In this document: one piece after another, positions 7,225 through 15,331 of the stretch
How the letters are laid out: each line of letters begins with the position of its first letter
Numbering within the stretch: position 1 is the first letter of the stretch
Assembly (NCBI GenBank): GCA_023389745.1
Contig: JAEWED010000031.1
Coordinates: 1 to 32,031 of the forward strand
DNA: 32,031 nucleotides
Source: Actinomycetes bacterium
GTDB taxonomy: Bacteria; Actinomycetota; Acidimicrobiia; Acidimicrobiales; Microtrichaceae
Direction: 5' to 3'
Notes under the pieces: model-generated
What the model was told of the DNA's origin: nothing
The model's database searches: none
The model's input: the letters and a program-made list of their open reading frames with translations, nothing else
Position numbers and translations under genes: made by a program

Positions 7225-10112
7225 GAGGTCCCCATCGGCAGGCCGGTCTCGACGTCGATCACCGGGGCGACCGGTTCGCCATCGGCCCCCGGCTCGTCGG
7301 GCGCGAGCCCCAGGTACGCCATGGCGACCGACGGATCGGCCAGCACCGGCTCCGGGTCGCCGCTCGCGATGACGCTGCCGAAGTCGAGCACCACCAGCCG
7401 GTCGCAGACCTTCCGGACGAAGGCGAGATCGTGCTCGATGAGCAGCACCGCCCGCCCCGTGTCGGCGTAGGCCCGCAGGCGAGCGGCGAGCTCCTCGCTC
7501 TCCCAGCTGTCGAGCCCGGCCGCCGGCTCGTCGGCGAGCAGCACCGACGGCCCGCCCGCCACCGCCCGGGCGATGTCGACGAGCTTGCGGCGCCCGACCG
7601 ACAGCTCCGAGGGTCGGCGGTCGGCCACGTCGGAGAGCCCCCACGCGTCGAGGACCGCGAGCAGGTGCGCTCGATCGGTCCCGGTGCGGGACCACATGTC
7701 GCGACCGACGTCGCCGAGACGGGCCTGGTCGGCGACGACCGCCAGGTGCTCGATCACGGTCAGCTCCTCGAACAACCCGCCGTCCTGCCAGGTGCGCGCC
7801 AGTCCGGCACGCTGACGCTGGTGCGGCCGCAGGCCGTCGAGCCGGACACCGTCGAGCTCGACCGTGCCGGAGCTGGCGGTGAAACCGCAGATGCCGTCGA
7901 TGATCGACGTCTTGCCCGCGCCGTTCGGCCCGACCAGGCCGAGGACCGTGCCGCCCTGCACCTGCAGCGAGACGTCGCTCACGGCGCGGATGCCGCCGTA
8001 GCGGACCTCGAGCGAGGTGACGGTGAGCGCGCCGGCCTCGCCGATGGGACCGAGCGCTGCGTCCATGGCTGACCGAGCGTCGGTTCGTGCGGTCTCGACG
8101 GTCGCGCCGTTCGAGGAGGGCACGACCGCGGTCGCCGGCATGGCGGGGGCAACTGGCGCGGGTTCGGGCACCTGCTGTCGAGCGCGGCGTTCGCGCCGTG
8201 CCCGCAGCCGCGACTCCACGTTCGCGGCCAGGCCGTCGGGGTTCTGGACCACCGAGGCGACCAGCGCGATGCCCGACGCAAGCCCGTACCACTTCCCGAA
8301 CGAGATGGACTGGTCGAGCACCACGTAGAGGATGCCGAGCGCCCCGAGGGAACCGGCGATGACCGCGCCCGCGACCCGCGTGATGCCACCGATCGTGACG
8401 TACGCGACGGCGGCGATCCCCACGAAGAGGCTGAAGGAGTCCGCGGTCAGCTGACCTCGGACCATGCCGAGCAGACCGCCGGCGAGCCCGGCCACGAAGG
8501 ACGCGGTCGCCAGCGCGACGAGCTTGGTCCGTGCGACGTCGATGCCCGCCGCCGCGGCGGCGCGCTCGTCGCCGCGCAAGGCGAAGAACCGTCGGCCGGT
8601 CCGTCCCGCGGCGATGCAGGCGACGGCGCAACCGCTGAGGACCAGCACCACCAGCACCGTCAGCCCGAAGGGCAGCCGTGCGATCTCGTTGCCGCGCCGG
8701 ATCGCCAGGTCGACGCCGAAGAGCCGGGGTGCGGGGATCATCTCGCCGGACTGCGAGGCGAACGACGGGTTCTTGAACACGAGGCTCTCGAGCGCGACGG
8801 CGCCGGCCATGCTCACGATCGTGAGCTGGGCACCACGGATGCGCAGCGCCGGTGCGCCGATGAGCACACCGACGACGCTCGCGACGACCGCGGCGAGCAG
8901 CAGGTTGACCGGGAACGGGATGCCGGTGCCGAACTTCGCGATCGCGAAGCCGCCCACCCCGGCGACCGCGGCCTGCGCCAACGAGAGCTGTCCGGTGTAG
9001 CCGGTGAGCACGACGATCGAGAGGGCGAGCACGGCGAGGGCCATGCTCGTGATCACCCCGAAGCGATAGCTGCCGCCCGTCGCGACCAGGGCGAGCACCC
9101 CGAGCGCGGCGACGGTCGCGACGATCACGGGCCGGGGGCGCGCAGGGCGCACCGCGGGAAGGCGGGCGCCGATCGGGTCGCCACGGAACGGCAGGCGGCT
9201 GCCGAGCGCGGTGAGCACGATCGCCACCGCGAGGAACGGCACGAGCTGTGCCACGCCGACGCGGGCGAAGTCGGGCCACCAGCTCGCCGTGCTCCAGTTC
9301 GCGATGACCGCCTGGGCCATGCCCAGACCGAGCCCACCGGCGCACGCGGCGAGCACCGACGACAGTCGACCGATCAGTGCAGCGGCCAGACCGGGCACGA
9401 TCAGCAGGCCGAACGCGACGGGGCTCAGGCTGACCGCCGGCGCGACGAGCATGGTCAGCAGCGCGCTGATCACGGCACCGAGCGTCCAGCCGATCAACGC
9501 CAGACGGCTCGGCGACCAGCGGGCGAGCGCGACGTGGAACTGGCTCTCGGAAGCACCCCGCAGTGCCAGGCCCGTGCGGCTCCAGCGGAACCAGGCAGCC
9601 AGCGCCAGCGCCACGACGACGGTGATGGCGGCCGCCCACAAGCGGTCGATCGGGATCGACGCGTCGAGGATCCTGGCGCCGCCCTGTGGCAGGAACCGGT
9701 CGACGGGCACCGCCGCGGTGCCGAACTGCAGCACGATCAGCGACTGGATGACGGCGAGCAGACCGGTCGACGCCACCAGGTTCGCGACGGTCGACGCGCC
9801 GCGCAGCGGCCGGAAGACCAACAGGTACGACGCGGCGCCGAGCAGCGCCGACATGAGCAGCGCGATCACCATCGCGGTCGCGGTGGTCGCCGGGCCCCCG
9901 AGCGACGGGGTGGGGATGCCGGGGATCGGCAGCACCAGCCGACCGTCCTGGCGGAGCACCGCGAACGTGAACGCGCCCCACATGCCGAAGCCGACCTGCG
10001 CCAGGTTGACGACCCCGGTCGCCTTGAACGTGGTGACGACGCCGACTCCCACTCCGGCATAGAGGACTCCTGCAGCGAGCCCCAGGCCGAGGTAGAGGAC
10101 GATCTGCGTCAC
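7221..10112 (-). CDS. Triple-fusion ABC transporter: LivH permease - LivM permease - LivG ATPase
   Basis: One 963-residue polypeptide holds three transporter parts. Residues 1-about 305 are a LivH-type permease with a run of membrane segments ('GVLYAGVGVGVVTTFKATGV', 'VVNLAQVGFGMWGAF'). Residues about 325-625 are a LivM-type permease ('SIVVLTGYTGQLSLAQAA', 'ALRGDERAAAAAGIDV'). A Pro/Ala-rich linker spans about 640-690. Residues about 695-945 are a LivG-type ATPase with Walker A GPNGAGKT at 728-735, a slightly unusual signature LSVGRRK at 837-843, Walker B VLLADE at 857-862 and switch His in 'IEHD'. The gene starts 10 nt after the livK stop and overlaps livF by 4 nt. Together with LivF and LivK it makes a complete importer from only three genes. 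Permease-ATPase fusions are known in actinobacterial HAAT systems; a full H-M-G fusion is less common. Confidence 0.93.
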   Translation of the reverse strand: MTQIVLYLGLGLAAGVLYAGVGVGVVTTFKATGVVNLAQVGFGMWGAFTFAVLRQDGRLVLPIPGIPTPSLGGPATTATAMVIALLMSALLGAASYLLVFRPLRGASTVANLVASTGLLAVIQSLIVLQFGTAAVPVDRFLPQGGARILDASIPIDRLWAAAITVVVALALAAWFRWSRTGLALRGASESQFHVALARWSPSRLALIGWTLGAVISALLTMLVAPAVSLSPVAFGLLIVPGLAAALIGRLSSVLAACAGGLGLGMAQAVIANWSTASWWPDFARVGVAQLVPFLAVAIVLTALGSRLPFRGDPIGARLPAVRPARPRPVIVATVAALGVLALVATGGSYRFGVITSMALAVLALSIVVLTGYTGQLSLAQAAVAGVGGFAIAKFGTGIPFPVNLLLAAVVASVVGVLIGAPALRIRGAQLTIVSMAGAVALESLVFKNPSFASQSGEMIPAPRLFGVDLAIRRGNEIARLPFGLTVLVVLVLSGCAVACIAAGRTGRRFFALRGDERAAAAAGIDVARTKLVALATASFVAGLAGGLLGMVRGQLTADSFSLFVGIAAVAYVTIGGITRVAGAVIAGSLGALGILYVVLDQSISFGKWYGLASGIALVASVVQNPDGLAANVESRLRARRERRARQQVPEPAPVAPAMPATAVVPSSNGATVETARTDARSAMDAALGPIGEAGALTVTSLEVRYGGIRAVSDVSLQVQGGTVLGLVGPNGAGKTSIIDGICGFTASSGTVELDGVRLDGLRPHQRQRAGLARTWQDGGLFEELTVIEHLAVVADQARLGDVGRDMWSRTGTDRAHLLAVLDAWGLSDVADRRPSELSVGRRKLVDIARAVAGGPSVLLADEPAAGLDSWESEELAARLRAYADTGRAVLLIEHDLAFVRKVCDRLVVLDFGSVIASGDPEPVLADPSVAMAYLGLAPDEPGADGEPVAPVIDVETGLPMGTS

Positions 10113-10122
10113 CGCCGTCAGC

Positions 10123-11421
10123 TCAGCTCTTCGGGCTCACGAACTCGTCCGAGAGGGGCTTCGCCGTGCCGTCGGACTGCTGCTGGAAGAACAGCCAACC
10201 GGGGGTGCAGCCCGAGAACCCGGGTTGGGGCCGCGGGTCGCAGGTGATCGGTTGACCGATCGGGTTGGGCCCGTCCTTCATCACCTTCATCCCGGCGAGC
10301 ACGGTCTCGGCGGTCAGGTCGCCCTCGATCGTCGACAGCACCCAGGCGACCTGCTGCACCGCGGCGTACCCGGCGTAGCTGAGCCCGACGATGTCGTCGC
10401 CCTTGCCGGCGGCATCCATCGCGGCGATGTACTCGTCGATGACCGTCACCGCGTCCTCGGGGGCGTAGTCGATGGACCGGGGTGACCAGATGGAGCTGAT
10501 CCCGTAGACGCCCTCGGTCTCGTCGACGCCGAGCTCCTCGGCGAACCTCGTGCAGGTGCCCATGATGAGGACACCATCGAAGCCGGCAGAGCGAGCGGCA
10601 CGCACCATGCCGGTGCACCAGTCGTCGGTGGCGATGGTCGCGATGGCATCGGAGCCGTTCGACATGATCGCCGCGAGCGAGGCGTCGAAGTCCGGGGCCG
10701 CCGGGTCGAAGGTCACGGTCTGGAACTGCACGTCGTTGAGCTCGGCCTGCTTCGTCCCGATGTCGGTCACGACGGGAACCTGCGGCACGTCCGGGACCAG
10801 CAACGTGATGTTCTTCGCGCCGACCTGCGCCGCCAGGTCGACCTCGACAGCGGGGTACGTGGTCGCCGCCGGAGAGAAGAAGAACGCGTCCTGGTTGAGG
10901 GACTGGCCGGTGCCGATCGTCGAGGTGCCGAGCGTGGCGATGCCGGCGTCCTGCAGGATCGGGATCTTGGCGTCGGAGCCGAGGTCGGCGCCCTCGATCA
11001 CGGCGACGACCCCCTCGGAGATCATCTCGTTCGCGCACGACGCGGACGACTCCGGGGTCCCGTCGGTCCCGCACGTGATGAGCTCGATCGGACGACCGCC
11101 GATGCCGCCGCCGTGCTGGTTGATCCGGTCGGCGGCGATCTCGGCACCCTCGGTCAGCTCCGGGATCGCGGTCGCACCCGTGTCGGTGTTGACGTAGCCG
11201 AGCTTGATCGGCTCACCGGTCGCCTCGGTGCCGACCTCGGTCGTGGGCACCTCCGAGGTGGTGGACTCGGAGCCGCCTCCTCCGCCGCCGTCGTCTCCGT
11301 CGCTGGTCGTGCACGCGCCCAGGGCGACGGCCGCCACGGCGACGAGTGATGTCAGTGCGAGCCGCGACGGACGTCGCCAGGACGCTCGCACGCTCATGGA
11401 CGAAGGACGCTCGATCTCCAT
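10123..11421 (-). CDS. livK: ABC transporter substrate-binding lipoprotein, LivK type
   Basis: A 432-residue periplasmic-binding-fold lipoprotein (Peripla_BP_6 family). A lipoprotein signal peptide ends in lipobox LGAC with Cys37, followed by a Gly/Ser/Glu-rich tether (about 38-70). The domain begins at 'EPIKLGYVNTDTGATAIPEL' and continues with 'ADRINQHGGGIGGRPIELITCGTDGTPESSASCANEMI', the hallmark LivJ/LivK opening. A Cys pair ('TCDPRPQPGFSGCTP') near the C-terminus could form a disulfide. The ATG at 11421 is chosen because GGGGGGAC lies 4 nt upstream; an ATG at 11397 has no ribosome site. It is the first gene of the import operon and divergent from a TetR gene that is its likely regulator. 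The ligand is not identifiable. Confidence 0.92.
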   Translation of the reverse strand: MEIERPSSMSVRASWRRPSRLALTSLVAVAAVALGACTTSDGDDGGGGGGSESTTSEVPTTEVGTEATGEPIKLGYVNTDTGATAIPELTEGAEIAADRINQHGGGIGGRPIELITCGTDGTPESSASCANEMISEGVVAVIEGADLGSDAKIPILQDAGIATLGTSTIGTGQSLNQDAFFFSPAATTYPAVEVDLAAQVGAKNITLLVPDVPQVPVVTDIGTKQAELNDVQFQTVTFDPAAPDFDASLAAIMSNGSDAIATIATDDWCTGMVRAARSAGFDGVLIMGTCTRFAEELGVDETEGVYGISSIWSPRSIDYAPEDAVTVIDEYIAAMDAAGKGDDIVGLSYAGYAAVQQVAWVLSTIEGDLTAETVLAGMKVMKDGPNPIGQPITCDPRPQPGFSGCTPGWLFFQQQSDGTAKPLSDEFVSPKS

Positions 11422-11437
11422 CTTGTCCCCCCGGACC

Positions 11438-11485
11438 AAAATGTGAGTGGCACACTTTTCTCTGTGTGACAGTTGTCTACGTCAC
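11438..11485. promoter_or_regulatory. Candidate TetR operators between livK and the TetR gene
   Basis: Two imperfect dyads lie in the 112-nt divergent spacer. AAAATGTG-N5-CACACTTTT (11438-11459) has one bulged base. GTGAC-N10-GTCAC (11466-11485) has exact 5-bp arms. Either is a fair size for a TetR-family site; which one is used cannot be decided by eye. Confidence 0.45.
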
Positions 11486-11533
11486 CGTTGCCCGCTCCGC
11501 AAGGGTATGCGCCGATCGACCGCAAGGAGGGCG

Positions 11534-12217
11534 ATGACCGAGATCGAACACCTGCTCGACGGTCCTGCCGAGCAGGGAGCGGCGGGACGGCGTGCGCGCA
11601 AGAAGGAACGCACGCGCCGCGCGCTCGTCGCGGTGTCCCACCGGCTCTTCATGGAACGGGGCTACGACCCCACCACGCTCGACCAGATCTGCAGCGAGGT
11701 CGGCGTGCACACGATGACGCTGTTGCGCTACTTCCCGTCGAAGGCACACCTGGCGCTCGCACCGCTCGAGGATGTGCTCCACGCGTTCACCGACCGCCTC
11801 GGGGATCCGGCGCGCGCCGACGACGCCATCACGATCTGGCGTCATCACGTCCGCACCGAGGCGGTGCGGCACCAACAGGTCGCCGCCGACTACCTGACGT
11901 GGGTCGACTCCGAGCCGGTCCTGCGGGCGCGTCTCGAGTCGCTGCTCACCGAGCACGAGGATGCGATGGCCGCAGCGCTCGCCGACGACGCCGGCGCCGC
12001 CCCCGACGACCTCTCGGCGATCCTGCTGGCGTCGACGCTGGTGCGCGGCAACGCGGCGGTCACCCGTCGTTGGATCGGTCGAGGCGCGCCACCCGAGGAC
12101 CTGGTCGGCACCCAGCTGGCGGTGATCGATCTGGCGGTTGGGACGTTCGGCCGAGCACGTCCTCGCAGGACGGTTCGGCGGCGCACGGGCCTCGGCAACG
12201 AGGCGCCCCGGTCGTGA
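11534..12217 (+). CDS. TetR-family transcriptional regulator
   Basis: A 227-residue TetR/AcrR-type repressor. The DNA-binding domain spans about residues 20-75: 'RRARKKERTRRALVAVSHRLFMERGYDPTTLDQICSEVGVHTMTLLRYFPSKAHL', with the helix-turn-helix at 'TLDQICSEVGVHTMTLLRYF'. The C-terminal ligand domain is Ala-rich helices with no recognised subfamily, and the last 20 residues are Arg-rich. The ATG at 11534 has GGAGGG 5 nt upstream; longer in-frame starts would run through the operator region. The divergent layout with the livK-livHMG-livF operon makes it the probable local regulator, with the transported compound or its CoA ester as a plausible ligand (inference). Confidence 0.9.
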   Translation: MTEIEHLLDGPAEQGAAGRRARKKERTRRALVAVSHRLFMERGYDPTTLDQICSEVGVHTMTLLRYFPSKAHLALAPLEDVLHAFTDRLGDPARADDAITIWRHHVRTEAVRHQQVAADYLTWVDSEPVLRARLESLLTEHEDAMAAALADDAGAAPDDLSAILLASTLVRGNAAVTRRWIGRGAPPEDLVGTQLAVIDLAVGTFGRARPRRTVRRRTGLGNEAPRS

Positions 12218-12248
12218 TCGACCACGCCGGTCTCGCCGACCGACCGCG

Positions 12249-12476
12249 TCACCACCACGGCGGGTAGATCCCGATCATCGCGATGTAGTACGGCGCACCG
12301 GAGTCGACCGGCAGGTCCGGCAGCTGGAAGTTGGTCACGCCGTTCCCACCGAACGAGGTGCCGATGACCGAGTAGAGCGCCGAGTTCTGGTTGATCGGGA
12401 CCAGCTGGCCGCTGCACTGCGCCCAGCCGTCGGGTGGGTAGCGGGTGGCCATGCGTCGAACTTCACCGAGGATCAC
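12249..12476 (-). CDS. Short phage-tail-collar domain protein (75 aa)
   Basis: A 75-residue protein made almost wholly of one tail-collar (PF07484, microcystin-dependent-protein type) domain: 'PPDGWAQCSGQLVPINQNSALYSVIGTSFGGNGVTNFQLPDLPV'. The W-x-x-C-x-G, L-x-x-x-IG-T-x-F-GG and LPDL landmarks are intact, and the C-terminus is 'PPWW'. It starts with GTG at 12476, preceded by GAGGAG. The ribosome site overlaps the stop codon of the collar gene at 12486, so the two are translationally coupled. Collar domains form trimeric tips on phage tail fibres but also occur in small bacterial operons of unknown role. No other phage gene is near, so this is not a prophage remnant in any obvious way. Confidence 0.85.
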   Translation of the reverse strand: MILGEVRRMATRYPPDGWAQCSGQLVPINQNSALYSVIGTSFGGNGVTNFQLPDLPVDSGAPYYIAMIGIYPPWW

Positions 12477-12485
12477 GGTGTCTCC

Positions 12486-13058
12486 TCACGTGGTCGGGAC
12501 GAGCTGGGGAACCGCTCCGGTGGTGCTGATCATGAAGTGCAGCTTCGGGCCGGGTGGTGGGATGTCGGGGACCACCAGGGCGTCGTCGCCCTCGTCACCG
12601 AACGACGTGCCGATCAGTGAATGGAGCTCGGGGAACTCTGCCGCTGGGTACGGCCTGCCGTCACAGGGCAGCCCCTCGCTGGGGTCGAGCATGCGCCCGT
12701 CGGGGAAGACCGAGATCGCTCCGAGCACCGGATAGTCAGTGGTCACCAGGTCGTTCTGCGTCGGAAAGGCGCCCATGTTGGAGATGAACCATCCGACCCC
12801 CGGGATCGGCGGCGCAAGATCGGGCAGCGTGAAGGTGGCGTCGCACTGGCGCACGTCGGCGCCGAGGAGCGCCGCGAGCGACGAGGGGGCCGGCGGCGCC
12901 GGCCCGATGATCGGCGGTGCGCACGACGGGGGCGAGGCCGCGCTGACCGGGAGGGTCGCGCCGTCGCAGGGGAAGAAGTACTGGAAGCCGGTCGACGGTC
13001 CGGCGATCGAACGGCCGTCGATCACGGGGTACAGGAAGATCTCACCTATGTATTGCAC
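12486..13058 (-). CDS. Double tail-collar domain protein (190 aa)
   Basis: A 190-residue protein with two diverged tail-collar-like repeats. The first (about residues 1-97) runs from 'MQYIGEIFLYPV' through 'FFPCDGATLPV' to 'CDATFTLPDLAPPIPGVGWFI'. The second (about 110-185) runs from 'VLGAISVFPDG' through 'LPCDGRPYPAAEFPELHSLIGTSFGDEG' to 'LVVPDIPPPGPKLHFMIS'. Each repeat has the PCDG/LPDL (VPDI) frame of the family. The GTG start at 13058 is fixed by an in-frame TGA two codons upstream, and GAGGTG gives the ribosome site. No signal peptide is seen. It lies between the NHL lipoprotein gene (94 nt upstream) and the single-collar gene, forming a three-gene set. Function is unknown; an extracellular or adhesive role is only suggested by the fold. 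Confidence 0.8.
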   Translation of the reverse strand: MQYIGEIFLYPVIDGRSIAGPSTGFQYFFPCDGATLPVSAASPPSCAPPIIGPAPPAPSSLAALLGADVRQCDATFTLPDLAPPIPGVGWFISNMGAFPTQNDLVTTDYPVLGAISVFPDGRMLDPSEGLPCDGRPYPAAEFPELHSLIGTSFGDEGDDALVVPDIPPPGPKLHFMISTTGAVPQLVPTT

Positions 13059-13152
13059 GGAGCATCACCTCGTCGGTCGGCACGGAGCGGTTCGGATCGT
13101 TGGTCGGTGACGAGGGCGCCACGCGGCTGTTCGTGGGCGCGTCGAAGGGGCT

Positions 13153-14091
13153 TCACGAGCGCCGCATCGAGTGGTTCGGGACGGCGACAGCGGTGACGAC
13201 CAGGCCGTCGTCACCGAAGTGCAGCCGTCGTGCGTGGCTCCCCACGTGGCCGAGCTGCTGGACACCGTCACGGCCCGTCGAGCCCCACAGGGAGGAGCGC
13301 AGGAGCCGCCCGTCGTGGGAGATCAGGAAGACGGCGCCACGGCCGACCGCCAGGTCGGCGACGTTGGCGTGCTCCGGGAGCTCGAGCGAGCGGGACCAGG
13401 TGCCGTCGAGAGCACGGACCTGCACCCGGGGCGCGAGCGCCTCGAGCACGACCAGCTCGTCGTCGGCGACCTGCAGCGCCGAGACCCCGGTGAACGCATG
13501 GCCCGAACCGAAGCCACCGATCAGGTCGCCCGGCGTGCCATCGGCTGCGAACGGCATGACGCCCGAGCGGCCCGCGTCGGCGACGTAGGACCGGCCGTCG
13601 GACGCCACCGCGACGGCGACCGGCCGGCGCAGCACCGCTCCTGCGGCACCGGACGCACCGACGACCGCTCGGACCTCGCCGCTGGGCTCGAGCACCTGGA
13701 TCCGGCGGTTGCCGGTGTCGACCAGCCAGAAGGCACCGTCCGCTCCGACAGCGGCTGCGGTGATGCGGGAGAACTGACCCGGACCGTCGCCGGGCCCGCC
13801 GACCTGCCAGAGCACCGCGCCGTGCTGGACGAGCTCGACGGTGTCGGCACCGTGCCCGTGACGCAGCACCTTGCCGTCGCCGAGTGCCAGGAGCACCGCG
13901 GCCGGCAGCACCTCGACCACCTCGCCAGGGTGGCTCCATGAGGCGGAACGCTCGTCGCTCCGGTCGTCACCGAGCCCGGCGGACGACGACGACGCGTCCG
14001 ACCAGGACTCGTCGGTGGTGCATGCGCCGAGCAGCCCAGCGCCCAGTGCGGCGGTCGATCCGAGCAGCAGTCGGCGTCGAGCGAAAGTCAT
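13153..14091 (-). CDS. NHL-repeat beta-propeller lipoprotein
   Basis: A 312-residue exported lipoprotein. The signal carries twin arginines ('FARRRLLLGSTAALGAG') and ends in lipobox LGAC with Cys24. After a Ser/Asp-rich tether (25-50), the mature part is a six-bladed-propeller-like run of NHL/6-bladed repeats. Examples are 'LWQVGGPGDGPGQFSRITAAAVGADGAFWLVDTGNRRIQVL' and 'LRRPVAVAVASDGRSYVADAGRSGVMPF', the second being the classic 'D-x-x-N-x-R-I-x-V' style. The propeller probably binds a partner or ligand outside the membrane. It starts at ATG 14091 with no ribosome site and a TAGGTT box 6 nt upstream, suggesting a leaderless mRNA. It is the first gene of the set with the two collar proteins. 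Specific function unknown. Confidence 0.82.
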   Translation of the reverse strand: MTFARRRLLLGSTAALGAGLLGACTTDESWSDASSSSAGLGDDRSDERSASWSHPGEVVEVLPAAVLLALGDGKVLRHGHGADTVELVQHGAVLWQVGGPGDGPGQFSRITAAAVGADGAFWLVDTGNRRIQVLEPSGEVRAVVGASGAAGAVLRRPVAVAVASDGRSYVADAGRSGVMPFAADGTPGDLIGGFGSGHAFTGVSALQVADDELVVLEALAPRVQVRALDGTWSRSLELPEHANVADLAVGRGAVFLISHDGRLLRSSLWGSTGRDGVQQLGHVGSHARRLHFGDDGLVVTAVAVPNHSMRRS

Positions 14092-14097
14092 TCGGTG

Positions 14098-14103
14098 AAC
14101 CTA
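14098..14103 (-). promoter_or_regulatory. -10 element of a leaderless NHL-lipoprotein transcript
   Basis: TAGGTT on the minus strand, 6 nt before the ATG at 14091, fits the actinobacterial -10 consensus TANNNT. No ribosome site lies between, so the message probably begins at the start codon. Confidence 0.45.
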
Positions 14104-14171
14104 TCGGCGCGCCGAACGATCTCCTCCCGGCCTCGCCGATCGTGTCCCACACCAGCGTGATCCTCCGCCGT

Positions 14172-14199
14172 GCATCCGCTCGGTGACCCGGCGGCGAAG
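14172..14199 (+). promoter_or_regulatory. SigK-like promoter of the DUF4397 gene
   Basis: GCATCC (14172-14177), 16 nt, GCGAAG (14194-14199). Transcription would begin near 14206, about 34 nt before the ATG at 14240. The same -35 hexamer and a near-identical -10 occur before the fasciclin and sigma-factor genes. Confidence 0.5.
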
Positions 14200-14239
14200 G
14201 ACGAGGTGAACAACTTCCCCACCCCCGAGGAGCATGCCA

Positions 14240-14980
14240 ATGTCCCCATCACGTACCCGCCTCGCCGTCGTCGCGGCGATCGTCGTCGCCCTGGCGACGC
14301 TCTCGTTCGGCACCGCCAGTGCTGGCGCAGCCACCAAGCCCGGCGGAGCCACGCCGGGCACTTCGAAGGTGTGGGTCACCCACGGCCTTCCGCTCGACGA
14401 CGCCGGCACGGTCGTCGACGTCTACGTCAACGGCGCCCTGACCGTCGAGGACTTCGCCTTCGGGAAGACCGTCGGCCCCCTCACGCTCCCGGCTGCCACC
14501 TACGACATCCAGGTGAAGCTCGCGAACACCGACACCGTCGCCATCGACCAGGACGTCGCCGTTCCTGCGGGCGGCAACTTCTCGGTCGTCGCCAGCTACA
14601 CCAACGCTGCGGGCGACATCGGCCTCAACGTGTTCTCGAACGACCTGAGCCCCGTCCCGTGGTTCACCGGTCGCCTCGCACTGCACCATGCGGCGGCAGC
14701 GCCGGCGGTCGACGTCGACCTGGGCCTGTTCCCGCTCAGCCGCTACTTGCCGACGCTGAAGTTCACCCCGGTCAAGGGCGCGGTGAACGGTCAGCAGGCT
14801 GCGCTGCCCGCGCTCTCCTTCCTGAGCTACACGGCGGACGTGCGTGTCGCCGGCACGAACACCACCGTGCTGTCGCTCGACGACGTCCGGTTGAAGGACC
14901 GCAGCGTCACCAACGTGTACGTCGTCGGCAGCGCCGCCGCCGGCACCCTCCAGACCGTGAGCTCGGTCATCACGCCCTGA
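14240..14980 (+). CDS. Secreted DUF4397-domain protein
   Basis: A 246-residue exported protein. A Sec signal peptide (about residues 1-30, hydrophobic 'LAVVAAIVVALATLSFGTASAGA') precedes a DUF4397 domain: 'SKVWVTHGLPLDDAGTVVDVYVNGALTVEDFAFGKTVGPLTLPAATYDIQV' and later 'TNVYVVGSAAAGTLQTVSSVITP'. The fold is predicted to be beta-sandwich. No transmembrane anchor or sorting signal is visible at the C-terminus, so it may be released or loosely bound at the surface. The ATG at 14240 is preferred to one at 14234 because GAGGAG sits 7 nt before it. Similar proteins occur beside sortases and fasciclin proteins in actinobacteria. It shares a promoter motif with the neighbouring sigma locus. Molecular function is unknown. 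Confidence 0.85.
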   Translation: MSPSRTRLAVVAAIVVALATLSFGTASAGAATKPGGATPGTSKVWVTHGLPLDDAGTVVDVYVNGALTVEDFAFGKTVGPLTLPAATYDIQVKLANTDTVAIDQDVAVPAGGNFSVVASYTNAAGDIGLNVFSNDLSPVPWFTGRLALHHAAAAPAVDVDLGLFPLSRYLPTLKFTPVKGAVNGQQAALPALSFLSYTADVRVAGTNTTVLSLDDVRLKDRSVTNVYVVGSAAAGTLQTVSSVITP

Positions 14981-15005
14981 TCCACTCCCACCCCCAGCAC
15001 CATGC

Positions 15006-15037
15006 GATGAGGCCGGCCCGCAAGGGTCGGCCTCATC
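15006..15037. terminator. 14-bp hairpin with GCAA tetraloop after the DUF4397 gene
   Basis: Arms 15006-15019 and 15024-15037 (outer GATGAGGCCG / CGGCCTCATC) pair over 14 bp with one G-U wobble and close on a GCAA tetraloop. It lies 26 nt past the stop at 14980. No U-run follows. Confidence 0.75.
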
Positions 15038-15331
15038 CGCGCGGGTGGGCGACTCGGCCCCATCGTGGTCGGCTCCGGCCGCATCCCGTGCCTCGGATGA
15101 ACGACGGCGAGACGTGCACCACCGGCCTCGGCCTCCTGCTCGCCATGCGCCAACCCCCTCGACGTCCTCACCGCCGGCGCGACTCGACGGCGCTGCTTGT
15201 CGAAGCGCACCGACCGAGGTTCCTCGTCCGCCGTTCACCTCGGCCGGGTGGCTCCGCTGCGCAACCGGGCACCGGGCACCGGGCACCAGGCACCAGGCAC
15301 CAGGCACCAGGCACCAGGCACCAGGCACCGA
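15038..15331. other. Gene-free spacer before the sortase stop
   Basis: About 290 nt between the DUF4397 terminator and the sortase 3' end. Apart from the heptamer tandem repeat at its right end, no gene, promoter or RNA is recognisable; the open frames here have no sensible composition. Confidence 0.5.
15267..15329. repeat. Nine-copy 7-bp tandem repeat abutting the sortase stop codon
   Basis: Three GGGCACC units followed by six AGGCACC units, uninterrupted, ending 2 nt before the minus-strand TAG of the sortase gene. Unit and phase are regular over 63 bp. It lies in the 3' untranslated part of the fasciclin-sortase message and would read (GGTGCCT)n in that RNA. Copy number is likely to vary by slippage. 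Confidence 0.9.

Noticed and set aside
6460..9981. Single 1173-codon minus-strand frame
   Set aside because: Only its last 254 codons (livF) show protein motifs; the rest is an Arg-rich shadow of the livHMG fusion gene.
12249..13058. Prophage tail module
   Set aside because: Only collar domains are present, beside an NHL lipoprotein; no other structural, lysis or integrase gene lies near.
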